From: Burhinus oedicnemus
Lineage: Eukaryota; Chordata; Aves; Charadriiformes; Burhinidae
Assembly: GCA_008921705.1 (NCBI GenBank)
Contig: VFFE01006970.1
Coordinates: 1,251,128-1,315,127 of the forward strand
Reading direction: 5' to 3'
Length of the DNA: 64,000 nt
Part shown: piece after piece, positions 48,207 through 62,276 of the stretch
Layout of the letters: each line of letters opens with the position of its first letter
How positions within the stretch are numbered: position 1 is the stretch's first letter
Made by a program: the position numbers and the translations under genes
Notes under the pieces: model-generated
The model's database searches: none
What the model was told of the DNA's origin: nothing
What the model saw: the letters and a program-made list of their open reading frames with translations, nothing else

Positions 48207-51200
48207 GTAGGGGATGAGTCTGCGGCCCTGCAAGGTGCTGGAGGACGGCGGCTCGCCCGCCTCCCTCCCTCGGCTGCCCCCGGCGTCGTCCCGTCCCTTT
48301 CTGCCCCGGGCCGGAGCTGCCGGAGCCCCAGGGGGCGGTGGGCGAGCATCGCTCCCCCGCCTGCCCGGCAGGTGCCGGCCGGAGCGGCGCTGAGGGGTCG
48401 GCGGCGGGAGGGTCCGGCCGCCATCTCGGACCGGGCCCGGGGCCGCCGTGGGGCGCAGAGTGGGGGCGGCCCCGGCCCCGGTGAAGGATGAGGCGGGTTA
48501 TCCTTGGCGGGAGCCGCGGGGGTGCCGGCGCTGGGGGGAGCCGGCGGTTGGCGGCTCCTGGGGGGACGCAGAGCGGGTCTCGCCCGAGGCCGCCGGCGTG
48601 CCCCTTCCCCTACCGCCCGGTGCCGCCTTTGCGGTGCGGGAGGTGTTTGCCATGAAGTGGCTTTTGTGCGGCGGGTCGGGCTCGCCCGGCAGCCGCGTGT
48701 GCCGCCGCGATTTCCCCGACCGCCGGCGGTGCTGCCGGGGAGGGCGGCAGCTTGGTTTTGCCGTGAAGTGGAGAGCGGGGAGGGAGCGATTTATAAACCT
48801 AATTTTCAGCGGTGCCCGGGCCTGCCTCTGCTGGTTGGCCAACCCGGGCAGCAAACTGGTTGAGCTGGTATCGAGCGTGAACGCCTCGCTCCCAGCCCTT
48901 ATAAAGGCACGGCTCCCATTAAGGTCCCTCCTCGTTGGTCGGTGAACGTAACTTTTAATTTCTGAGGGTGAAGAGGGTGGGTGTGAGATGGGGTGGAGGC
49001 TGCTGTGGCGTGGGATCAAGACCCCCAGCACCAGGAGATGTTTGGGCCAAGGCTGGTGTTCGTGAACTTAGCTGTTGGCCTCGCGTGTAGGTGTCAGGGT
49101 GGGTCTAGCTGCTCTTCCATCGCGTGACCTCTTCCCTGTTCGACGTATGAGTGGTGATTAAGGAGTTAGGCAGCTGCTCATTATACTGTTACCTTAATTA
49201 TCTGATATGGGGCCTTTGCTTTGTGGATGGCAAACCATCTAAACCTAGGGTGTAAGAGGGCGTAATTTCCCTCTTGTCCTAAGCCAGTGTAGTTTCCAAA
49301 AGTAGCTTTACAATTGCTTTGGGAGATAAGGATGTAGTATTATCCCAAGTTTATGGAGTGGGAAGATGAATCCAAGTCTTTGACTTCTCTGAGGTAACGC
49401 TGTGTGGGGAGCCAAGGAGGGAGCTGGGAACGCCTGTGTTTGCTGTTCCTCGCTCTCCTGTGCTCAGCAGTCACAGCTCCCATGGTAAGCTGTTGCAGTT
49501 GAGCAGTCAAGCACTTCTAGGTCGTGGGTCTCCATTTTTTCATGTTTCACATGGAAGAGAAGAGATTAAAACAATTAATGCTCAGAATTTATATTTGTGA
49601 CTTTTTCCCCCCCCCTCCTCTCTAAAATGTAAGGAAGTCTGCCCAGTATTCACTCTCACTCTTCCCAGACTTTTTTTCTTTTCGTGTTTTCCTACTTCGT
49701 ACTTTCTAACTTCAGAGGCAAATGTTGCAAAAAAACTTCACTTGTTATGTAGACCAGGACTTCACCCTGCATGAGATTGGGAATCCATAGAAAAGGCAGC
49801 ATGTGGTGTAATTAAAGATGATATCAAATGGGTCATGTGTTGTAGAGCATGGACAGGCACAGACAGATGTAATCGCTTGTGGTCAAGCATCGACGACTGA
49901 ACAGTAATACCCAAGCATGGCAGTACGGAGTGGTCTCAGCCAAATCTGTTATTTTATTTGATTTGGCTGCTAGAAGGTAATGTACGATGTGGGTATAAAA
50001 GATTGTCTGTATGTTTGTGACGTGTTTTAAAGACAGCAGTGTGGATGGGATCTGGATCTTTTGCAGCAGAGAATGAGACCTTTTTTTTCTGGGACCCAAC
50101 TTACCAATTTTGTAGCAATCACAACAGCTACTGACAAAAATCATTAATAGGGATGTGGAACTGATGCTCTCTTAATTCACGTGTTTGTATGTACATGTTG
50201 GTCCTGGAGTCCTCATCTTGTTCATAGGGATAGGAAGAATCTTACCTCTGCGTCCCAAAGTAAAATGCTCCTTCCCAATGTGTTGCCTCCAGAAAGGGTG
50301 CTGCCCCAGTGACAGGCGGTGGCTGCTGCCACCGTCCCCCTTCCCAAACTTTGTAGTTCTCTGGTAGCGTCTAAGTTTTGATCTTTAGGGTCCTCCAATG
50401 CTGGGGGTATTGCTAGGATGGCAATGAAAGTGAGGGGCCAGATTTAGCATGTCCATCACTTCAGACTGTCTGCCCAGATCGAGCTGTAACAAACAAGCCT
50501 GCAGTAAGGTAAGATATTTGCATCCCTTGACTACTAGGGAAGAGGCTATTGTTCAATGGTTTGTAATTCTGCAAAAAGGAACAAAATTCTGTGGCACAAG
50601 CAAATAATATTTGCAGAGCTCAAGTGTTTCCCTTTGCAAAAAATCAAAGGCATGTGGGAAACAATGGAGATGCTACAGCCTGAGAAGACATCGCAGGAAT
50701 CTTTTTGTCAGGGAAAGCATTAGGTGACCAAAATGTAGGCGTTACTGCTGCTGCCATCTGTAGTAACGGTAATGACTAAATAGCATTTGAAGGACAAGCT
50801 GCTCAGTATTGAACTTCTTGTCTTCCCTCTTGCTGCCCGGTGAAATTTGCTTAACGCATGTTCTCAGAGATTGAAATACTGAACATTTTGGTTTTCGGAG
50901 AAAAATATATTTTTTTCTTCTTACAGAAAAGTTGGTCAGCCCTAAAAGGATTTAAGAAAAAATTATGTGTTGTGCCAACTTAGACGGTATATCACAAAAA
51001 CAGTTTGTGTGAAAGGAATTATGTGTGTATTTCTTTAAAAATACTGTATGGGTTTTTCTTCTTGATAGCAGTGCTTTTCCAACTGGTTTCTTATTCACCA
51101 AAACGATTTAAAGAAAGTATACTTGCACTCTTTTTTTTGTACTGTACTATTTTCTCTCATATACGGACACTCAAGGTTGTTTATCCCCAAGGTTAATTCG

Positions 51201-54200
51201 TGTGCTGCTTTTCATGTGATGTTATCATTTGCAAGTATTGGGTTTAGTTCAGAGCAGTTTGCTATACTACACCTTCTCAAGGTTATTGTTTTATTATGTA
51301 AAATATTGTAACACTCACAGACTTTGCCTCTGTTCTTTCAAAAAAAAAAAAAAGTCAGATCCATTTCCAAATATGTTTCATTAAATTCCAGTGAAGAAAA
51401 ATATCTTGCCTTTGAATTCCCAGATTGCAGAAATAAAAGGAATATAATTTGAAATGCACGTGATAGGAAGGTGAAGCATCTGAAACAGTATTTGTAAGAC
51501 ACTGTTGTGTCGTGTCACATACCTCTGCTTTGGTGACCGGCGTATCCATAGCAGTGGAAAAGGCATCAGGGATGCTTATTTTTATATTAGATAATTATTT
51601 CTAGACATGCTAATTGAAGGAGCATGTACGCATTTAATGTAAAAGAAACTATATATCCTGCATGTTTATATTATATAGAGATTTATGTAGTAAGGCTTTT
51701 TTTGTCTCATGAATAAATAAAATACAATTATAACTTTCTTAGTTATTGGTCTTTTAACACATGCAGAGCAAAACTGACAGAGGAAATGCTTTTAAAATCT
51801 TACTTGTGTATGTCATTCACTTAGAAATGCATTTTAAGACTACAGAACAGTAAGAGCAAGGCTTTTATTCTGTTTGATTTTGGACTGTTCAGGTGATTTA
51901 AAAAAAAAAAAAATCTTAGCTTTTCCTTGTGTATTTTACCTCTGCCAGAAGGTCCCAGTGAAGTATTGTTGAGTACCTTGTTTGGCTTTTCTGTGTTACA
52001 CTTATCTTGACCACTCCTCATGAAATCTAGTTTTTGCACCAACTCTCTGACAGGGCATTACAGTTTTCAGCCCTTCACTTACAAGTGGCTCAAGCTGTTC
52101 AGCAGATCTAGAAGCGGTTATTCTCAGCTTAAGTTCTGTATTCACTTAGGTGTTGTTTTGGTTTTTTTGAAGTATTGTTTGTATAGAATTTTTATAAAAG
52201 ACTGTACAGGTTGGGAGGGGAAATACAGCTGATCAGGAGACTAATGCAAATTACAGGAATACTAACTGCATTGAGTAGCAACCAGCTCAAGTTGTGTCCT
52301 CCCTGTTTCCATCTTCTTCTTTTCATTGGTGCTTTCAGTTGTTCTCAGTCTGATAACTTTGGATTTTGTGAGGTTTGTGTATCTTATAGGTCCTGTTTGA
52401 TACAGTTACCTTTCAGGTGATGTGTGTGTGTGACAGGTTATACTCAGCTCTGTGTACTGTGGTACAGTGATTCGGATCAGTAAGTTTGTTAAATACACTT
52501 GTGTTACACACCCCAAGTTAACTTTGCTGTGAATCTTTCCTCCTGGCTGAGAGGGAAAATCTGGATAATATGCTTAAATAATGGAAGGAGTAGTAATGCT
52601 GTAACTCAGCCAAGGCTATTGCAGTAATCAAAAGCAAAGTTCTTTCAGTACTGCAATGGATTTTTATTTTTTTTTAACCTGCATGTTTATGACATTTAGA
52701 TAATTTCTGAGTGACTATGCTGTAATTGACTTGTGTTTGGTATTTCCATCACAACTTGATATACTACCTGTGTATTTTCTATGGTTGGAATTAGTGCGTG
52801 TAAGAACATGGTATGTATTAGTTTTCCTAATATACCTGGGTTCAAGCAGCTCATCCAGTGAATTAGTGCTACTTAAGTCACTTAGTGGTCTGCCTATCAA
52901 ATTGACAAAAAAAGTGACTTGAAATCTTGGCTAATCACAGAGGTATTTTACAGCATAGTATTACCCTGGACTGACTTTAGGTAGGATATTTAGAAATACC
53001 TTTCACTGTGTTTTATCTCCACAATGATGAATGCTGGTGATGTGTGGGGGTGTAAAGATAAAAAAAGTGGGATAGGGGAAATCTATGTAACCATTAAAAT
53101 GGAAAAAAAAATTACAGAAACTCAAAATTATTCTTATGTTATTTAAAATACTGAAACACATCTGCCAGACTGTGTCTGTCATTCAAATAACAGCTTGCTT
53201 TCTTTTCTTCATTTGTATCATGAAACTGTCAAGATTGTAAAACCCTAGCACCCAGCACACTCTGTGGGTCTGAATGTTGTAAGGATCTTAGTAAAGTACT
53301 TCTTGTTGCAGTTAAATAGTAATAAAAATGTTTCATATAGAATTACTTCTGCTTTTGAATGGTCTTGTGTGTTCTGTGTACGTACATACATAATGCATAT
53401 ATGTTTCAGGCTTTCTGCAGATGTAATGAATTAATATATTAACATGCCTGTTGGTCACATCTTAGTTTTCTTCTTCATTTTATAACTGTAATTCTTACAG
53501 TGTAGGTACTGTGGGTTATTAATTTTTCTTAACTATTTCATATCACAGAGGAGATAGATATTAGTCTTGTGAAGTATGTCCTTGTTTTCATTTACTGTAT
53601 TATTTGCATATATCATTGTTGTTTACCGAATGCCAGATCAAACTGTGTGGAAATGTTTTGCCCTAAATTCTGGGACATCATTTTCTCCTTTGCACTTGTA
53701 TATCTAGAGGTTTTTGCTACTGCTTTCATGTGTTTGTGTCTGTCTTCCTTTGATCAAGAGGAAGCTGATTGTTATTGTGGTATTAAGGTGCTGCAGACAA
53801 ATGTCTACTTTGCTGAGGTTGATAAAGCATTTCTGTGATCTTTGCATAAACTTCAGTTATGTAGCAGGTAGGCTCTGCTTTGCTTTTTAGAGGCTTTTCA
53901 GTGAGAATGCCCAAAGCAGTGATGACTAGAAGAAGTATTCCTGGTGTTGTGCAGGGTTTGCACAATTGCATTGTGGTAGCTGTTTGCGTAGAAGTCATTT
54001 TGCTTTAAAATGTTTGTTTCTCGGTGTGCCAAAGTTTGTTCTTTCACTGTTACTCATGCTATTTTTCTTGGCATAAATAGAGGTGCCAGTAGCAAACTCC
54101 TCTTATTAATGTTTTACTTCTGTTAAATTAATTCCTTTACAACATGGAAACTGTGGTTTGTTTTTTGGGTTTTTTTTGTGTTCTACTGTTATGCACATGT

Positions 54201-57200
54201 GTGTTTATCAGTTGGGATAATTTGAAAAACATAGTGTTAAGCTGAATTTCTTGTAGCGATTTGACAGAGGAGATTGTTTCCTCTGCATCATGTAAATATT
54301 TAGATTTTTTTTAACTTTCTTTTTTGCATTACAAGAGTAAATAATGTTTGGTGTAGTCTTGGGCATTCAAATCCTTTTTCTGGTGTGCAAAAAAATCTTG
54401 ATACTCTCCTTTTTCTGTACTTCTGTAAATTGTTCAAGCTTTTGAAGTCAACCCCTTCACTAATAATTACATCTGTTGTTTTGTAAAGTCATTCCAGTGT
54501 GCTTGCATTTGCCTTCCAAGAGGCCCAGTCCACTTCATATGTATTAACTTGGTTTGACACAATGGACGTTTTAGTCTGGGGTGCCTTTTGAGTTGGTCCT
54601 TCATGCCCGAGCCAGCTGCGTGTTGGCCCCAGATGCACATTAATGCATCTCCTTGAACAAAAAGAGAAATGGATTTTATGCCCTGTAACCTTAACACCAT
54701 CATGGATCCAACATTAAACAACCATTTTGGAAGAGAGGGTATGAAGCTTCATAAATCTATGTTCCTTTGTTTGTTGTTAATTTCTCTTAGATACTCCTTT
54801 TTCCTAGTACTAATTTTAATAAATAAAATGAGGCTCTAGTATTTATCACTTCTACCTGAGGTTTTGATAGGATGGAAAAGGATGTGTTGGATAAAAATAC
54901 ATCATACCGTGTATCAGTTTGTGGATGCCACTGTAAAAGCATCTCAAAAAGTCTTCAAGAAAATAGTAGTAACACTAGTATATCTGATTGTTTTGTCTGT
55001 TTTAATGCCAGATGCTGGAGGACATATTGCGGTTTTGTTTCAATTCGGTAAGGTCTGGAAGTATGCCTTGTTTGGTTCAATCCCTATGAATTATCAAATT
55101 ACTTGCCTCATGCCAAGCAGAAGCTAGCAGAGCTCTTCTTTATTTCAGCAAAACATTCATGCAAATATTTCTGGTTTGCAATTAATTTTGGTTGTAGGTG
55201 TGGTGGAATACTGAAATTCTTAATGTGGCTTTCATCAAAAAAAGATACAAATTTTCCTAAGGCGGTGGGGCATGCCTGGGTTTGTTAACTACAGCAAGAG
55301 TGCTGAAGGGGTCTTCACCTCCCCGGCCAGGGAGAGCACCACTGCTTTTTCAGCTAAGCAGTGATCAGTGATAGTTTGAAGAATAGTCCAGTCTTAACAA
55401 ACTAGCCTTGATTATTTAGTTAGAATAAACTTCAAATATGTAATTATACTGTAAGTAAAGTAAACCTGACTTTGAAAAAACTCTAGTCATATGAAACAAA
55501 AATATTTTCTCATGCTGCTAAGGTGGCCATGTGGCACATTGCAAAAGAAAAGCCTTTCCTTTTGTCCCAGAAGGGAAAAATAAGACAATACTGCAGTGTT
55601 TATCCACACATTGTTACTGTGATTTTACATATTTTAAGTAAGGGTTTCTAATTTCCCTTCCCTCAGGAGGGGGATCTGGTTCAGCTGGACAGACAGACTT
55701 GCTGTGGTGAGGTGGGAGGAGGTGCTTGTGATGGGATAGCCTGATAGCCTGTGCTTGTCACCAGCTGAAGAGAAACTTTTGCCATTGGCATTGGATCTGC
55801 TTTGGGATGCGCTTTCCTTTTCCCATCACTGGTGACTGGCCTACTCTGGCCAGTCTTCTTCATTCCCTCTTTTGTGTTGAATGTGGCGTGTGTGTGTGTG
55901 TACAGGCCCACTCTGCCTCAGGGGAAAGAGACCTCAGGGAGAGGAGTGGAAACATGCTGTTAGGGCTCTTAAAACGCTGATAAAAAGTAAGCCAATTATG
56001 GCTTCCAAAATAAATGATGGCTGGACTGGTTCTCCTTTCCCTGTCCTAAAAGGAAGAGGAAGTAGGGCTTTACTTTTACCCTTAGTTTCTTAATTTTTAG
56101 TACTGTGCTTCAGCCACAGGGCGTCTTTTCCCCATAAGCTTAATGGTCTATTAATAGATGTAAGTATTTCCATTATGTTTCCTGGGTTTAGTAGTGCTAA
56201 GTGCTGTGGTTATAAGTAAACATGGCAATTTTCAGCAGTCATAGGAAGTGGTTTAATGGTGCAATGAAATAAATGGGTGACCTTCCTTTGGCATAAATGG
56301 GGTTTTGATGAAGTTCTGGACAAGGATGCTGGATTGCAGGGTTGTGGTCCAGGATGTGTTTCATGGCTCTTCGAGACTGCGTTATGGCACTGAATGAAAA
56401 TAAGTTTGAGTGATGCATCAAATAAGATGAGAGGAGAGATTGTTTAGAGAAAGTATTCTGCAGAAAGGTTGGATTTTTGTGGCATTATCAAGTTACAGAA
56501 CTGAAAGAAAATCTGAAATAGAAATAACTGCACAGATTGAGGCATTTAGAGGTAATGGGAAGAGTTTGGTTTTTTGTAGTACTTCTTATAATGTAAGGGT
56601 AGTTTTGCATATTCCCCCCTTGCAGTATGTTTTCCGTCTGAGGTTTTGTAATCTCCATTCTTATATCATAGTCACTACCTGTATCCAGTCTTCCTTTAAG
56701 TCTCATACTGCCAAAGGGTGTCTTAAAAAGAATAGGGAGCCTGTCTTTGAATCTTAATATATTTAATCTGTGATGAAATTGCCCAAATGATGTGTGAATG
56801 GAACTGAAAGTCATGTTACACAGCACAAGCACATCCACTTTCAAATCCAATTTTTGTCATGGCTGGTCTGTTTGTAATGCTGAAGAAAAACTGAAGACTG
56901 TAAAGGAAGTTTTCATGCAACCAAGGTTCCTTGTGATGAATGCTCCCTAAAGCATAGTGACAAGCTTACAGGCGATGTAGCAATTCAAAAAGTGTTTAAA
57001 ACAGCACAGTAATGCTCCTGGAAGACCACTGAATTCTCTATTGATGTAAAACCCTGCAATACATAGATCTTTTGTTGCCTACTTGCTGATAATGGTGCAC
57101 CCGTGCTGTTGATAAACTGACATCCTACTAGGTTCACTTTTGAATTTTTATAAGATGGCTTTTTATTACTTTCTCTAATAGTATTTTCTTCCTTCTCCAC

Positions 57201-58582
57201 TCTGATCTACTCACCCCCACCAATGAGGTCGTAAGGATGGCCACTGCAGGCAGAGCAGCAAGTATCTCTTTCATTGCTCTGTCATCCCTGGTGGCTAGAA
57301 GACATTGAGGGTAGGGTGTAAGATCACAGCAGGCATACAGTATGCTTCCTAGTGTCCCACAAATTACTGTTCCAGGAGCTAGAGATGTATCCAGAAGACT
57401 TGGATACATCTTCCATCATATCTATACATATTCCCATGCTCTAGCCTGCTCCTCGCTCCAGCTTCATAACTGCACTGAATGCAGTAATTCATTCTTGTGC
57501 TGCAGCAGAGCTCGCCCTGCTCCATCCAGCCTTGTGAGCACGGGGAGAGAAAAGCGTGAGGCCAAGGAGAAGGCTGGGCCCATCAGATCAGCTCTGGCAG
57601 GAATCGACCTCTCACCAACCCACCTGCCTCCTGCAGTGGGAACCCAGAGGGCTAAAGTAGCTCTTAAATTTTTTTTGTGGCAGCTGCAGGAGAGGCAAGG
57701 AGACAAGGAACAGGAAAAAGGTGGAAAGGCAAAGAAAATGCATTCCATGCTATTTAACTAATGCTTCAGGCATTACTGTTCAGAAATGGAGAATCACCAT
57801 ATCAAAGAGCTCTTTGAAAATCAAAGGTAACAAAAAAACAAATAGTCTGAGGAATGTTTTCCTAGTTTTCACAGCAGCTATTGGTTAACATGCATTGCAG
57901 TATGATACACTTCCTTAAGTTATAGACTCAGAGAAGTAGAGGGGCAGAAGTCCTCAGGATGATTTTCTAATGGCTATTTTGCACTGAAATAAATCCACGT
58001 ATCTCCCAGTGATGCACACGTCTTGAGAAACTGGTCAAAACTACTACGGTATAAGGCAGTGCTTGGAAGATGTAGTTTTTTGTATTCTGACCTTCAGTCC
58101 CAATGACCGAGAACTGCTGGTTCTGATTCTTAGAAGCAGCATTTCAGGCTGATTATACTGCACCCTCCTTTATAAAATTGGACAGCTGAAAAGTCCCAAG
58201 AAACAAAACTGCTAAAGGAATATGGAATAGCTGTTCAGCAGCTAAAAGCTAGCTTTAACTCAAACTACATTTGAATGTATTTAGCCCCCTCTTTTTGTTT
58301 CTAGCTATATAATCGGGTCCATTACTTCATGACTTTCTTGAATAAGCCCAATTTGTTCTTAAGTGTCACTCAGTAAAAAGGGGATTTCGGCATTGTCTGG
58401 TGGATGCTAAGTACTCTTTTTAGGGAACAGTGAAATAAATAAATAAACATATTTATTTGTAGGTAGAGCTTGAGTGACAACCATTGAGTATACAGTTAGG
58501 GGTCTTTGGGAATTCAATTTGATGTAGTTTACACAAAATTGTAAGGGGTGATGGTGTGAGGTTTGTAGAGAGAATACCTCTT
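48207..58582 (+). other. MAP7D2: MAP7D2 intron 1, first part
   Basis: CpG-rich for the first ~750 bases, then AT-rich. Contents are A runs at 51341-51353 and about 51900-51913, a GT run near 55886, and no CR1. Short open frames (for example 54467-54721 minus, 57342-57761 plus) show no recognised domain. No second MAP7D2 exon was found. Confidence 0.6.
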
Positions 58583-58838
58583 TCAGCGTGCATCAGCTAG
58601 CATTGCTTTGATAAGGTGGTGCAGGATTTGGCTCCTGGTTCTGGATTTACCCAAGCAAATTACAGTGAAGTAATCTGCCCCTAAGTCTTCAAATGTTTCA
58701 TCAAGCACAAGAATCTCTTCAACTTCTGGTGGTAGCTGACTTTCTCTTTTAGGTTCAGGAATGTTCAGTGCATCAGTAGAAAGGTACTCAAAGCAAAGAC
58801 AAAAATATTTCTGTCTCACAGTTAGATAGTCCTCTTGC
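58583..58838 (-). other. possible terminal coding exon of an unidentified minus-strand gene
   Basis: On the minus strand, TTTCTGTCTGCAG (a good 3' splice site) is followed at 58838 by one base and 85 codons ending in TGA at 58583. The translation looks like real protein: QEDYLTVRQKYFCLCFEYLS, later PPEVEEILVLDETFEDLGAD, and a final ILHHLIKAMLADAR. There is no in-frame ATG near the start, so it would be a spliced terminal exon needing two bases from upstream. One phase-compatible upstream frame, ending PWDKENY before a GTATAG donor at 59028, lies 190 bp away. I do not recognise the family. Alternatives are a decayed retrogene or chance. Confidence 0.4.
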
Positions 58839-61800
58839 CTGCAGACAGAAACAATACCAAAATGTTTGCTTGCTTGTTTGGGAGAACTTCATTTCAAATA
58901 CCATTTGTGTTCTCATGTAAGAAGTTTGGATGCTGAATTTTCTACTGATAATTTTTTTTGTTGGTAGCACTAATCCTTCTCGGTGAGGTGAAGAAAGTGG
59001 GTATAGTTGGCTGTTTGTGATGCTATACCTGTAATTTTCTTTGTCCCATGGCCTGCTACCCCCTTGCCAGCTACTTCCCTTGCTGCTGTCAGTTCAGGCA
59101 TAGAGGAAGGCCATCCTTCTTGTGTGTGCGTAGACTTGCTTTTTCTTTTTCCAGGCTTTCCCCTTGCATGCACAGAAGGGGATGTGACACTGCAACTCTG
59201 ACTCCTCTTCCCTTCCAAAATATTTACTGGCTTCTGTTACTTAAGCCAATGCAACCTACTCATCCCTCTCCTCTTTTCACTAGCTGCAGGTAGGCAGGTT
59301 TTTCAAGCCCTGACTCTATCTTTTGATTTGTATCTGCCTATGAAACAGAATTCTGGAAGAGTGCAGGATTCCTGTGCAAGTGCTGACTTTCAGCCTGGGT
59401 GCATGGTGATACAGGGTTCTGCGTTCAGCAGAACTACTTTCTGTTGCCACTATCAAAGGCCTTTTCTTGTACAGGTGTGTCCTGAACTTTGATCTGACCA
59501 CAGTTAGTCTGTGTCTAATCAGTCCTGGCAAGGAGCCCCATAGTCAGCTGCCTTCTGCTAAGAATGCTACATCTGATGAACATATCTTTCCAGTGAGGCA
59601 AAGTTTGTGGACGGATAAACCTCTTTTTATTAGACCAACCAATTATAGTCCAAACAAGCAAGCTGTCTTGCCCATCGGTCTGGGGAAGGAGCAACTGCAT
59701 CCTGGTTCATGACAGGTGGAAGTGGAGAGGAGAAAAGACCAGGAGAGGTTTATGCAGGAGCCTTGAGGCTTCCTTGGCAGCAGCAAGTTCCTGCTCTTAC
59801 AGAGGCATGGGATGTTGTGACCAAGCTTTTTTTATTGGGACACAGCGCCTGTGATCTTTTTACTTTGCTATAGGTGTGGTGCACTACGGCAGCCACTGCT
59901 CAGAGCATTTCTGTTCAACTCGGTGCAGGTTCTAGATAAGCGCTAGTCAAGAGGGAAGGAATAAAAGTTCAGATGTCTAATTTACTTTGAAAAGTATTCC
60001 AGTGTAGTTCTGGGATTTGCGGGATGAATGTTGCTATTACATTTCAAGAAGTATTGCCTAGATGACGTTAAGACAAATCTCTTGGGATATAGAACAAAGT
60101 GTGGAATAAGCAACTGCTGCTGTTCTAGTATTACCATTGATGGGGTTTGGCTTTTTGTGCTTATGTCCAAAACTACTGCAGTTCTTGTTCACTTCCTCTA
60201 ATGTAGCAACCCTGATTAGCAGGTTTATTAACTAAAGTTGTAATGGTAGAATTCCAGATTAGCAAAGGAAAGTAAAACTGGTGTAAAAAAGAAATGAAAA
60301 AAAAAAACAAAAAAAACAAATCAAAGTTTTTTCACATATCTTTCTTGTCAGTATGTTTTGGTTCAGGATGCATACTTCCGTGATTTTTAGAAGTAATTAA
60401 ACCAAGAGAGAATCACTGATGTGTAGCATCGTTGTATGCAGTTTTCAGATTTCTTGTTGTAAACACTGCAGCTAATGTATTTTTGAATGTACTCTCTTGC
60501 AGAAATTGCTAAATATTTATCAATTTCTAAACTCAGTAAATACATTTAAGTAGGCAAAGCTCTTGTTTTATATACTGCAGTTTTTTCACCTGTTTGCATT
60601 GTATAGGGAATGAAGATATAAATGACACTAATGGTTAGCTTCCATAGAAAAGGTGTTAACAGTGTCCACTTCCCTTGCTTTGAGAGCTTCTTTTGTCAAG
60701 GAAAAATGTCAGATACAAGCTTGCTGGCTTCCTGGAAGAAGTAAAAATGTCAGCCGCAACGCTGTTAGCAAGCATTGGATTTTTCGTTCTGAATGTGGTG
60801 GGATTTATGGCACCAGACTGTGGGGTGCATCTGGAGCTAAACTGCAGCAGACAAGCATGTTGCTGTGGCTCTTTTTGCATGGGCTCTGCTGGTATAGGCT
60901 TCTACATTTCTTTAGTAGAAAGGAATTTGTGTCAAATGTGTTGTATCAGTAAAGTAGTAGCAGCTTTGCTGTTTATCTGTAAGATTTTTATGGAGCATTT
61001 TAGGATTAAGAGAGAGTAGAAGAGATCCTGCTGCCACCTACAGCACCACCAAATATCAGATCTATTCCTAGCACATACATGCTGTCATTCAATGTTTCAG
61101 TATTTAAGTTACGAAGATAGGGATATGCAGTAGTTTTTGGAAAAAACACCTTTTACTTAGCTGAGCTGTTCTTCTTATCGGGAGCCATAACTGGAACCCA
61201 CTGTCAGAACCTTACATGCCTGAGGGCACGTTTTTTTGAGCACCTTTGAAGGGAAGAATATATGAGGCCATGTACAACTGCTTAGTTTCAGATTTAAGGG
61301 CTTTCAAAATCATTCCAGAACTACTCTTGATAGTTAGCCTTGTTTTATTCCTTGTGACGAAAAGTTCAGGGCAGTGTAAATAAAGGGGGGGGAGGGGGAA
61401 TTAAGGTCCTGTTTTGAGTGTTGTGTAAAATATCCTTAGAAGTTTTTTGCCTTTAAAATAGTATATATTTTCATCTCCTACACGGACTGCTTAAGTGTAG
61501 AGAAGTAGCAGCTCTCTTAACACTTTCCTTGTAGCATGAGGGTATGTGCTTTTCAAAATGGTTGGCAGAACAGCAAATTGCAGACAGAAGGAGTGAGATT
61601 TTTTGTGTACAGCAGAGACAAGTATAGGAGATGGAAAGTTGATCCAAGAGGATATGGTATGCTATTGAGAAAGGTGGAGATCTCCCTTATTACTTTCATG
61701 TCTCATCTTTTAAAATATAGCTAGCTGCAAGGTGTGTTGTAGTTTCATTTGACTGAGTAGTAGACAAATGCATGTGGGGAGGGGAGGTCTGCAAAAGCAT

Positions 61801-62276
61801 TTTAAACTGTGTCCTCATACATGTGTGTGGACGCAGAGGGTAGGCTACAGAGAGGCATATGTTGACAGGGATAGTGGAAACCGTCCACTTTATTTCAGGA
61901 AGAGTTGGAAATAATGGGTATGAAACTGTACTTTTTTTTTTGAGAAGCTCTAGAAGGAGTGTAAAGCTGAAGGTGGTTGCCTCCCTCGGGGTCCTGGTTG
62001 CTTAGGGAAGGTGATATGGCAGGAAATTTTAATGACAACAAAGGCACATCTTGGGCCTGATTTCAGGGAGGTGAGGAGGTAGGGTATTGCTGGAGTACTG
62101 ACCATCCACATGTGTTGCAGGTGGGCCTTATGCTGGGGAGACAGTATAAACAGCTGTGAGGCAGCATGGGGTAAACCACAACTTGTTGCAATCATGGAAA
62201 GCTTTTGGTTTCAAAAACCTTCTCCATATGTGAAATATTTCATGCAAAAATTTGTGTTGTTCTTTTTATGCCTGTT
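58839..62276 (+). other. MAP7D2: MAP7D2 intron 1, middle part
   Basis: 3.4 kb, AT-rich, with an A-rich patch at about 60297-60320 and a G run near 61385-61398. A worn SINE-like tail lies at about 59580-59700. No plus-strand exon recognised. Confidence 0.55.
59580..59700 (-). repeat. possible old amniote SINE-like fragment
   Basis: The complement of this stretch contains GGTCTAATAAAAAGAGGTTT preceded by a CAAGCTTG-like block. This resembles the tail of an ancient interspersed repeat that is widespread in reptile and bird genomes, but I cannot name it and boundaries are vague. Confidence 0.3.

Larger units (their letters stand above)
47100..48950 (+). promoter_or_regulatory. MAP7D2: CpG-island promoter of MAP7D2
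   Basis: CpG-rich block rising from about 47.1 kb, densest at 47.65-48.75 kb, then falling to AT-rich intron. It surrounds the probable MAP7D2 first coding exon. No TATA box is evident. AAGATGGCGG at 48161-48170 is a YY1-type site that overlaps the start codon, as in many TATA-less promoters. The many 90-200 codon frames on both strands are GC artefacts. Confidence 0.85.

Noticed and set aside
47008..49031. Many 90-204 codon frames on both strands around the MAP7D2 CpG island
   Set aside because: Same GC artefact. Only the short segment at 48164-48206 matches a known protein and has a donor.
57342..57761. 139-codon plus-strand frame containing a REKREAKEK stretch, considered as MAP7D2 exon 2
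   Set aside because: The charged run is short and does not match the MAP7-family N-terminal helix; no suitable acceptor in phase 1 precedes it.
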